Positions 1 through 5,300 of a stretch of DNA of 10,247 bases are shown here, in pieces. Both the position numbers and the translations under genes were made by a program. Origin of the DNA: an uncultured Clostridia bacterium (GTDB lineage Bacteria; Bacillota; Clostridia; Oscillospirales; Oscillospiraceae); NCBI GenBank assembly GCA_945918815.1, contig CAMEIU010000071.1:1-10247 (forward strand), given 5' to 3'. Positions within the stretch are counted from its first letter, which is position 1, and the number at the start of each line of letters is the position of its first letter. The notes beneath the pieces are model-generated. The model ran no database searches and was not told the DNA's origin. It saw nothing but the letters and a program-made list of their open reading frames with translations.

Positions 1-387
1 CACCTCCAAGCCCGCGTCAATGGCCAGATAGGTGTTGGCCAGGGTCTGGGCCTCGATGCCCTGGGAGGCGTCCACCACCAGCACCGCGCCCTCACAGGCC
101 GTCAGGCTCCGGGAGACCTCATAGTTGAAGTCCACGTGTCCCGGCGTGTCGATCAGGTTCAGGACATAGTCCTCCCCGTTGTCGGCATGGTAGTTGAGCC
201 GGACGGCCCGGGCCTTGATGGTGATGCCCCGCTCCCGTTCCAGCTCCATGTTGTCCAGAATCTGGTCCTCCATCTCCCGGATATCGATGGTGTTGCATTC
301 CTCTAAAAGCCGGTCCGCCAGGGTGGATTTGCCGTGGTCAATATGGGCCACGATGGAAAAATTCCGAAGTCTCGATTGGTCGGTCAT
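1..387 (-). CDS. lepA: Elongation factor 4 (LepA/EF-4), N-terminal part
   Basis: The gene is cut by the left edge; 129 N-terminal residues are visible. LepA is a ribosome-associated translational GTPase that back-translocates or remodels stalled ribosomes. The start MTDQSRLRNFSIVAHIDHGK is typical of LepA. Visible GTPase motifs are the P-loop AHIDHGKST (residues 14-22), the switch I threonine in RERGITIK (Thr56) and the G3 motif DTPGH (80-84). The REMEDQILDNMELERERG stretch separates LepA from TypA and EF-G. The start is fixed by a GGAGG ribosome site 6-8 nt upstream, at 393-397. The gene lies downstream of mrdA on the same strand, 139 bp away, and that gap is filled almost exactly by a miniature hairpin element. 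It may be co-transcribed with mrdA or have its own promoter; I cannot tell which. Identification is secure. Confidence 0.96.
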   Translation of the reverse strand, partial: MTDQSRLRNFSIVAHIDHGKSTLADRLLEECNTIDIREMEDQILDNMELERERGITIKARAVRLNYHADNGEDYVLNLIDTPGHVDFNYEVSRSLTACEGAVLVVDASQGIEAQTLANTYLAIDAGLEV

Positions 388-400
388 AGGTACCTCCGTC

Positions 401-533
401 GCAATTGACAATGGATAATTGACAATTGACAATTATGGTGTCCCCTTCGGGGACGGAATTATAAAGTTGAAACGCTCCCCTCGTGCCCCCGTAGGGGCAC
501 AGGGGCTGGCGCAAAATTTCCAATTGTCAATTC
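401..533. repeat. Miniature inverted-repeat, hairpin-rich element (copy 1)
   Basis: The element is bounded by degenerate AT-rich inverted arms: left 401-435, made of repeated AATTGACA words, and right 515-533, containing CAATTGTCAATT. Inside are two hairpins. The first is GTCCCC-TTC-GGGGAC (440-454). The second is GTGCCCC (483-489) with GGGGCAC (494-500), extended outward by TCCC/GGGG-type pairs across a C.A mismatch. No reading frame is convincing. The core around the first hairpin matches the element at 5181-5297, so I treat both as one MITE-like family. The right arm contains the mrdA stop codon (527-529), and the left edge lies 4 nt from the lepA ribosome site. Transposition is inferred from structure only; no target duplication is obvious. 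Confidence 0.7.
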
Positions 534-2632
534 AGTATATTTTCTCCGCTTGTTGTCTCGTACTTGCTCTCCTGGGAGAAGTATGCCTCCAAAATTGCTC
601 TTGCAATCTGGCCCAGGTTGCCGCCCTGGGCGCCTTTTTCCACGTAGATGGCGATGGCGATCTGCGGGTCCTCGGCGGGGGCGAAGCAGACGAAGGACGC
701 GTTGTCGGAGCCGCCGGAGCCGTGCTGGGCGGTGCCGGTCTTGGCGGCCACGGTGTAGGGCAGGTCGTGCAGATATTTCTGGGCAGTGCCGCCGTTGAAG
801 GAGCTGGTGTCCGTGGCGGCCATGACCATGCCCTCATGGTAAGCCAGCAGAGCCTCTTCCGAAATCTCCAATTGATCGGCGATCTCCGGGCTGTTTTCCT
901 CCAGAAGCTCCTGGAAGTCCCAGGACACCACCCGGCGCAGGAAGGTTGCGCTGTAGCGGGTGCCGTCGTTGGCCAGGGCCGCCGTGTAGCAGGCCATCTG
1001 CATGGGGGTGAAGGCGTTGAGGCCCTGGCCGATGGCGGACTGGAGCTTGTCGCCCTCGTTCCAGGCGGCGGAGTCGGTGCCGTAGTAGGCCTCGGCCTTG
1101 GTCTCTTCATTGGCCCGGGTGCCGGTGTTCTCCGCCAGCTCGATGCCGGTCGGCTCGCCCAGGCCCAGCTTCATGGCCACATAGTCCACGTCCTTGGTGG
1201 CCACGGCCAGGCCCACCTCATAGAAATAGTAGTTGCAGGAGACGCTGATGGCCTCCATCATGTTCACGGTGCCGTGGGTGGCAGCGCCGTTGGTGGAAGT
1301 GTAGATGTAGCAGGCCGGGGTGTAGCCGTATTCCTCATACTTGGTGTAGCGGCCTTCGTCGGTCACGGGGGCATAGCGGCCCCAGCTGGCGTAATCCACG
1401 CCGGTGATGGCCGTGACCATCTTATAGATGGAGCCGGGGGGATAGGTGCCCAGCAAGGCCCGGTTGTACATGGGCTTGTAGACGTCCTCGTTCAGCTGGT
1501 TGAAATCCTCGTGATAGGTGGACAGGTCATAGGTGGGATAGCTGGCACAGACCAGCACCTCGCCGGTCTTCACATCCATGGCCACCACCGCGCCGCCCTC
1601 GGCGTCGGTGCCCTCCTGATGGGTGCCCACACCGTTCTCCCGCAGGTCCAGAATGACCCTTTCCAGGGCTTCTTCGGCCACGGCCTGCAAATCGATGTCA
1701 ATGGTCAGCTCCACATTGGCGCCGGGCTGGGGGACGGACAGATAGGTCTGGCTCAAAATCTCGCCGTCGGCGGTGATGGTGGTCTGCTTGACGCCGTCCA
1801 CGCCGTGGAGGTATTCCTCAAAGGCCAGCTCCACGCCTTCCCGTCCCACCACGGCGTTCATGGGATAGCCCTGCTCCTTGTAGATGCCCTGGTATTCCTC
1901 CAGGCTCATATCGCCGGTGTGGCCCAGAATGTGGGCGGCGTAGGGGGTCTTGTACTCCCGCACCGTGGCAGTCTCCACGATGACGCCGGGGATGCCCAGC
2001 TCCACGATGGCCGCCAGGGCCTCGGGGGACACGTCCTCGGCCAGGGTGTAGTTGTCCAGGGGCATGTTGTCCACAGCCCGCAGGGAGATCTCATAGCGGA
2101 CGGAGATGACCCGGTAGACGTCCTCCTCCGGCCAGTCGTCGGGAATCTCATAGGCCCGGCGCAGATTGTGGACCAGGGTTTGGGCGGTGATATCCGTGTC
2201 CCAGCCGCGGCTTCGGAGGAAGCGGCGGAAGTAGTCCTGATAGACCGAGGAGGTCTCGTCCAGGGTGTAGGCATAGGGCCGGGTGGAAGTCACCGGGAAG
2301 GTGGTGATGGGCTCGATGCCCAGCTGGTCGCATAGGTTCAAAAGGTTCCGAACCGACTGGTTCAGGTCCTGGTTCTTCTGGCTGAAAAAGACCGTGTGGA
2401 TGATCATGACGTTGTAGCTGGCCCGGTTGGTCACCAGGACCGTGCCGTTGCGGTCCAGCAGCTCACCCCGGGAGGCCTTGACGGTGGTCTGATAGGTGAT
2501 GGCGTCGGCCTCCCGCAGGGATTCCTCGTTCTGGGCGGTCTGGAGCTTATAGAGCCGGAAGGTGAACAGGGCCATCACGGCCAGAATCAGCGTGACAAAC
2601 AGGCCGATGCGAAAACGCGCCCGCCGTTCCAT
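527..2632 (-). CDS. mrdA: Penicillin-binding protein 2 (elongation-specific transpeptidase)
   Basis: This 701-aa class B penicillin-binding protein cross-links peptidoglycan during side-wall elongation and works with MreC, MreD and RodA at the outer face of the membrane. One N-terminal membrane anchor spans about residues 8-26, after a basic MERRARFR start. The PBP dimer domain runs to about 290, followed by the transpeptidase domain. All three catalytic motifs are present: SIYK with nucleophile Ser401, SCN (465-467) and KTG (631-633). There is also an IGQG turn at 534-537. The start overlaps the mreD stop by one base (TGATG), with an AGGTGA ribosome site upstream, so translation is probably coupled to mreD. 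The final codons run into the arm of a repeat element, which supplies the TGA stop, so the last ten or so residues may differ from the ancestral end. PBP2 is preferred over a sporulation or divisome class B PBP because of the mreCD context. Confidence 0.95.
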   Translation of the reverse strand: MERRARFRIGLFVTLILAVMALFTFRLYKLQTAQNEESLREADAITYQTTVKASRGELLDRNGTVLVTNRASYNVMIIHTVFFSQKNQDLNQSVRNLLNLCDQLGIEPITTFPVTSTRPYAYTLDETSSVYQDYFRRFLRSRGWDTDITAQTLVHNLRRAYEIPDDWPEEDVYRVISVRYEISLRAVDNMPLDNYTLAEDVSPEALAAIVELGIPGVIVETATVREYKTPYAAHILGHTGDMSLEEYQGIYKEQGYPMNAVVGREGVELAFEEYLHGVDGVKQTTITADGEILSQTYLSVPQPGANVELTIDIDLQAVAEEALERVILDLRENGVGTHQEGTDAEGGAVVAMDVKTGEVLVCASYPTYDLSTYHEDFNQLNEDVYKPMYNRALLGTYPPGSIYKMVTAITGVDYASWGRYAPVTDEGRYTKYEEYGYTPACYIYTSTNGAATHGTVNMMEAISVSCNYYFYEVGLAVATKDVDYVAMKLGLGEPTGIELAENTGTRANEETKAEAYYGTDSAAWNEGDKLQSAIGQGLNAFTPMQMACYTAALANDGTRYSATFLRRVVSWDFQELLEENSPEIADQLEISEEALLAYHEGMVMAATDTSSFNGGTAQKYLHDLPYTVAAKTGTAQHGSGGSDNASFVCFAPAEDPQIAIAIYVEKGAQGGNLGQIARAILEAYFSQESKYETTSGENILN

Positions 2633-3132
2633 CAGGCGTCACCTGCCTTTCGGATGAGCTTGGAGAAGAGATAGACGAAGGGGCAGGCCAGCAGCGACAG
2701 GCCCGCCTGCACGGGCAGCCACCGCCACAATCCGATGTCCGTCTCGTTTAAATAGAATTTGACCAGGAACAGCACGCCCTCATGGAACAGCACCGCCCCC
2801 AGGCTCAGGCACAGGGCCGGAATCAGCCGCCGGGCATAGACGGCGTCGCAAAGGTACCCGGAGAGAATCCCCGTGACCGTCAACGTGACGATGCCCACGG
2901 AGCCGCCGTCGGCCCCGGTCCAGCACCACACCAGCGACGCCGCCAGCGCAAACACCGCCCCGGGCTCATGGCCCACCTGCATACAGATGCAGGCCACGGC
3001 CACGGGAATCAAGCTCAGCTTGACCCCAAAGAACCGGTGCTTGCCGAAAATGACGGTCTGCACAACCATCACCGCCAAAAACAGCAGGGCATATAAGACC
3101 CACATTAAAATATTGCGATAGGTTTTGTTCAT
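2632..3132 (-). CDS. mreD: Rod shape-determining protein MreD
   Basis: This 166-aa integral membrane protein of the elongasome bridges MreC and the cytoplasmic machinery. About five hydrophobic segments are visible, including residues 9-29, 38-52, 56-70, 80-98 and 108-124, with a final one near 140-160. The protein ends in a basic tail (SKLIRKAGDA). The family is weakly conserved in sequence; the call rests on size, topology and position between mreC and mrdA. An upstream in-frame ATG at 3202-3204 would add 24 residues translated from the adjacent repeat. I chose the ATG at 3130-3132 because it has an AGGAG ribosome site 6 nt upstream and gives a normal MreD N-terminus (MNKTYRN, then a membrane segment). 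It overlaps mrdA by one base. Unusually, 610 bp containing two repeat elements separate it from mreC. Confidence 0.9.
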   Translation of the reverse strand: MNKTYRNILMWVLYALLFLAVMVVQTVIFGKHRFFGVKLSLIPVAVACICMQVGHEPGAVFALAASLVWCWTGADGGSVGIVTLTVTGILSGYLCDAVYARRLIPALCLSLGAVLFHEGVLFLVKFYLNETDIGLWRWLPVQAGLSLLACPFVYLFSKLIRKAGDA

Positions 3133-3168
3133 GGCTGCTCCTGTTTTGATGCAGTTTTCGATCTTCCG

Positions 3169-3213
3169 TGTCATTGCGAGCCAGTCCGCAGACTGGCGTG
3201 GCAATCCGTTCCC
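3169..3213 (+). repeat. TCATTGCGAG repeat, hairpin form (left end)
   Basis: It consists of TGTCATTGCGAG, a 6-bp stem CCAGTC/GACTGG with loop CGCA (3181-3196), and CGTGGCAATCCGTTCCC. The same plan recurs at 3619-3665 with a compensated stem change. The TAG stop of the GIY-YIG gene begins right at its inner edge. Confidence 0.9.
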
Positions 3214-3504
3214 CTATGGCAGGATCGTTTCGTACAAGTCCGCCCAGCGGGGATTCTTTTTCTCAATGAGTTTGTTCTTTTTCGCCCGGCTCCAGCTTTT
3301 GATCTGCTTTTCCCGTTCAATGGCCGCCCGGACGTCAGAGGTTTCTTCAAAATAGACCAGCTTGTGGACGCCATACCGGGCTGTAAAGCTGTTGGGGTCC
3401 TGTTCATGCCGGTGTTCGTACACACGGCGCACCAGATCATTGGTCACACCGGTGTAGATGGTAACGTTGGTACTGTTGGAAAGGATGTAGACATAGTAGG
3501 TCAT
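3214..3504 (-). CDS. GIY-YIG domain nuclease-like protein
   Basis: This 96-aa single-domain protein of the small GIY-YIG group (YhbQ/UPF0213-like) could nick or cut DNA. Known GIY-YIG enzymes use a Tyr/Arg/Glu active site with one metal ion. The first motif is YVYIL (residues 4-8, in place of GIY) and the second is YTG (17-19, in place of YIG). Arg26/Arg27 lie in the following helix, and the candidate catalytic Glu is 63 or 65 in the IEREKQIKSW segment. The basic end (RAKKNKLIEKKNPRW) is typical of this group. The domain is complete and its stop lies against the left repeat. The ribosome site is poor: AAAGGG lies well upstream. By eye it is less GC-rich than its neighbours, consistent with acquisition. 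It lies within the mre operon and in its direction. Biological role unknown; a link to spread of the flanking repeats is inference. Confidence 0.88.
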   Translation of the reverse strand: MTYYVYILSNSTNVTIYTGVTNDLVRRVYEHRHEQDPNSFTARYGVHKLVYFEETSDVRAAIEREKQIKSWSRAKKNKLIEKKNPRWADLYETILP

Positions 3505-3552
3505 GTCGGATCAGAACCCTTTCGCATTCATAAGATGCCTGCAAGGGGAGTA

Positions 3553-3587
3553 CGGATTGCCACGTCGCTTCGCTCCTCGCAATGACA
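3553..3587 (-). repeat. TCATTGCGAG repeat, plain form (right end of GIY-YIG element)
   Basis: Read on the minus strand it is TGTCATTGCGAG, then GAGCGAAGCGA, then CGTGGCAATCCG. It has the same ends as the repeat at 3169, but an 11-nt linker replaces the hairpin. It is nearly identical to the copy at 3692-3726 (one difference in the inner block). Confidence 0.9.
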
Positions 3588-3618
3588 TGCGTAATTGGAA
3601 GCCGGGTCCGTTTTTCCC

Positions 3619-3665
3619 TGTCATTGCGAGACCAGTGCGCACACTGGTCGTGGCAATCCGTTCCC
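3619..3665 (+). repeat. TCATTGCGAG repeat, hairpin form (second copy)
   Basis: TGTCATTGCGAG is followed by a 7-bp stem ACCAGTG/CACTGGT around loop CGCA (3631-3648), then CGTGGCAATCCGTTCCC. Compared with the copy at 3169, the loop-closing pair is swapped from C-G to G-C and one A-T pair is added, so pairing is preserved. Confidence 0.9.
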
Positions 3666-3691
3666 TTTATCCAGCGTCTGCAAAAGAACCG

Positions 3692-3726
3692 CGGATTGCC
3701 GCGTCGCTTCGCTCCTCGCAATGACA
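3692..3726 (-). repeat. TCATTGCGAG repeat, plain form (second copy)
   Basis: On the minus strand it reads TGTCATTGCGAG, GAGCGAAGCGA, then CGCGGCAATCCG. It matches the copy at 3553-3587 except for one base in the inner block. Confidence 0.9.
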
Positions 3727-3742
3727 TGTGTTGATTGCGGCC

Positions 3743-4579
3743 TTACCGGTTCTCATACTCCGTGATCACAAACACCTGCTCCAATCCGTCCAGGCTGCAG
3801 CTGGCTTCCAGGGCGGCGTATTTGGCCACGCCGGTTTCGTCCAGGGACACGTTGGTGATGTAGCCCAGCAGCAGGTCCTTGGGATACAGGGTGGAGCCGG
3901 TGGTCACCACCTGGTCGCCGTTTTTCAGCACGGCGTCGGTGGGCAGATAGTTCATGCGCAAAATCTGGGTGTCCTCGGACTGGTACGTACCCTGGACCAC
4001 ACCGGTGTAGCCGGAAGAGGCGATGGAGGCGGAGATCTCCAGGCTGCTGTCCAAAATGGTGGTCACCGTGGCCCAGTTGGCCCCCACGTCGGTGATCAGG
4101 CCCACCACCTGGCCGTTCTCCGTCACGGCGCACATACCGGCCTCCAGACCACTGTTGGCGCCCTTGCCGATGGTGAAGGTGCTGCGCCAGTTGGAGGAAT
4201 CCCAGGAAATGATGTAGGCCGGCTCGAACTTGTAATCCTCATGCTCGTCGGCCAGCTCCAAAAGCTGGGTCAGCCGCTGGTTTTCTCTCTGATATTCCTG
4301 GGCGGTCCGCACGTCCTCCTGCATCTCCAGGATCTGCCGCTTCAGCTCGGCGTTTTCCGCCTTCAGAGATTCATAGGAGAAAATATAATTATACAGCCGC
4401 ACAGCCTGCCGGTCAATGGCCGCCACACCGCTGCGGATGGGGGAGAGCAGGGTGCCCACGATGTTCTCTCCGGCGGGCACCCCGGCGGAGACCGCCGCGA
4501 TGACCGTGGTGACGATGGCCAGGGCCACGGCCAGAATGAGGATGGTTTTGATTTTGGAGGTCAGCAGTTTCTTTTTCAT
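3743..4579 (-). CDS. mreC: Rod shape-determining protein MreC
   Basis: This 278-aa elongasome scaffold spans the membrane once and binds PBP2 outside the cell. A short basic start (MKKKLLTSKIK) precedes a membrane segment at about residues 11-32. A coiled-coil helix follows at about 65-112 (ESLKAENAELKRQILEMQED and on). The beta-rich MreC domain then runs to the end and contains the family-like stretch NGQVVGLITDVG. The start was chosen at 4577-4579 rather than an upstream in-frame ATG because it overlaps the maf stop as ATGA, has GGAG just upstream, and puts the basic residues directly before the membrane segment. The 4-base overlap with maf implies translational coupling. The next gene in the operon, mreD, is displaced by about 610 bp of inserted repeat elements. 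Confidence 0.94.
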   Translation of the reverse strand: MKKKLLTSKIKTILILAVALAIVTTVIAAVSAGVPAGENIVGTLLSPIRSGVAAIDRQAVRLYNYIFSYESLKAENAELKRQILEMQEDVRTAQEYQRENQRLTQLLELADEHEDYKFEPAYIISWDSSNWRSTFTIGKGANSGLEAGMCAVTENGQVVGLITDVGANWATVTTILDSSLEISASIASSGYTGVVQGTYQSEDTQILRMNYLPTDAVLKNGDQVVTTGSTLYPKDLLLGYITNVSLDETGVAKYAALEASCSLDGLEQVFVITEYENR

Positions 4580-5154
4580 GGCTCCACCGTTCCTAACACG
4601 GCCACGCCCCGGCGGCGCAGACACTTGGTCAGCGCGCACAGAGGCAGGCCCATGACATTGTAATAATCGCCCTCCAGGGCTTCCACAAACACCGCCGCCT
4701 GATCCTGGATGCCGTAGGCCCCGGCCTTATCCAGAGGGGACCCGGTGGCCACATAGGCGTCGATCTCCGAATCAGACAGGGGCTTGAACCGGAGATGGGT
4801 CTGCTCCACATGGACGTCGGAGACCCCGTCCTGCCACAGGCAGAAGCCGGTCATGACCGTATGGCGCCGGCCGGAGAGGCTGCGGAGCATGGCCCTGGCC
4901 TCTTCTTCGGAATGGGGCTTGCCGAGAATCCGGCCGTCCACCACCACAATGGTGTCGGCGGAGAGAATCAGCCGCCCCGGATGGGCAGCCCCCACGGCCA
5001 TGGCCTTGGCCTTCGCCACCCGGGCCACATTGACCTCCGGCGGCAAAGCCGGATCCATGGTCTCGTCAATACCGGCGGTGATAATTTCAAATGCGACCCC
5101 CAGCATAGCGAGCAGCTCCCGCCGCCTGGGGGACTTGGATGCGAGAATGAGCAT
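4576..5154 (-). CDS. maf: Maf-family nucleoside triphosphate pyrophosphatase
   Basis: This 192-aa cytoplasmic enzyme hydrolyses non-canonical or surplus nucleoside triphosphates to monophosphate and pyrophosphate. The start carries the family signature ASKSPRRRELL (residues 5-15). The catalytic Asp is probably Asp67 in SADTIVV, followed by LGKP (77-80). KAGAYGIQ (143-150) resembles the dTTP/UTP-type subgroup (YhdE/Maf) rather than the m7GTP type, so dTTP/UTP is the likelier substrate; this is inferred from motif only. Length is normal for the family. A GGAGG site 5 nt before the ATG supports this start. The gene heads mreC with a 4-base overlap, matching the common maf-mre association in Firmicutes. 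Upstream lies a hairpin element and then the U32 gene on the same strand. Confidence 0.95.
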   Translation of the reverse strand: MLILASKSPRRRELLAMLGVAFEIITAGIDETMDPALPPEVNVARVAKAKAMAVGAAHPGRLILSADTIVVVDGRILGKPHSEEEARAMLRSLSGRRHTVMTGFCLWQDGVSDVHVEQTHLRFKPLSDSEIDAYVATGSPLDKAGAYGIQDQAAVFVEALEGDYYNVMGLPLCALTKCLRRRGVAVLGTVEP

Positions 5155-5180
5155 GGATGCCTCCGAGAGAGTTGTTTTTT

Positions 5181-5297
5181 AATGAATCATGAATGATGAA
5201 TATTGAAGAATGAATAATTGTGGTGTCCCTTCGGGACAAATTCAATTATTTTCCGAAGGAAAATACCTCAATTATTCATTATTCATCCTTCATTAAT
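5181..5297. repeat. Miniature inverted-repeat, hairpin-rich element (copy 2)
   Basis: AT-rich arms of AATGAAT/ATTCATT words bound the element: left 5181-5220, right 5269-5297, matching imperfectly as inverted repeats. Inside is AATAATTG (5213-5220) pairing with CAATTATT (5243-5250) around the hairpin GTCCC-TTC-GGGAC (5225-5237). A second hairpin follows: ATTTTCC-GAA-GGAAAAT (5248-5264). CAATTATT recurs at 5269-5276, so an alternative pairing exists. The hairpin core matches copy 1 at 437-454. The element fills the gap between the U32 stop codon (3 bp away) and the maf ribosome site. It may affect read-through from the U32 gene into maf; that is inference. Confidence 0.72.
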
Positions 5298-5300
5298 GCC

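Larger units (their letters stand above)
3169..3587. mobile_element. Putative GIY-YIG element with 12-bp inverted termini
   Basis: The segment begins with TGTCATTGCGAG (3169-3180) and ends with its exact complement CTCGCAATGACA (3576-3587). A second inverted pair lies inside: CGTGGCAATCCG (3197-3208) and CGGATTGCCACG (3553-3564), also perfect. The only gene inside is a 96-aa GIY-YIG nuclease on the minus strand, ending at the left repeat. The segment sits between mreC and mreD, genes that are normally adjacent. A 108-bp neighbour at 3619-3726 has the same ends and no gene. These facts suggest a mobile or formerly mobile unit. Mobility itself, and a role of the nuclease in it, are inference; I see no clear target-site duplication. 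Confidence 0.6.
3619..3726. mobile_element. Short gene-less companion element with the same termini
   Basis: This 108-bp unit begins with TGTCATTGCGAG (3619-3630) in hairpin form and ends with the complementary CTCGCAATGACA (3715-3726) in plain form. It therefore has the same left-right asymmetry as the 419-bp unit at 3169-3587. Only about 26 bp lie between its two repeats and no gene fits. It looks like a non-autonomous (MITE-like) derivative of the GIY-YIG unit, 31 bp away. It ends 16 bp before the mreC stop codon. Mobility is inferred. Confidence 0.6.

Noticed and set aside
403..435. TTGACA words in the copy 1 arm as working -35 boxes.
   Set aside because: At 17-bp spacing the best -10 match is only GACAAT on the antisense side; no convincing promoter toward lepA is visible.
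419..2335. A 638-codon open frame on the plus strand opposite mrdA.
   Set aside because: It is Gly/Val/His-rich low-information sequence mirroring a GC-rich gene; the minus strand encodes a complete PBP2 with all motifs.
3169..3726. The four TCATTGCGAG repeats as a CRISPR array.
   Set aside because: They alternate in orientation, have unequal spacing and no cas gene is present; they are terminal inverted repeats of two units.
3728..4663. A 311-codon plus-strand frame opposite mreC and the end of maf.
   Set aside because: It is an antisense shadow of a GC-rich gene with no domain or ribosome site.
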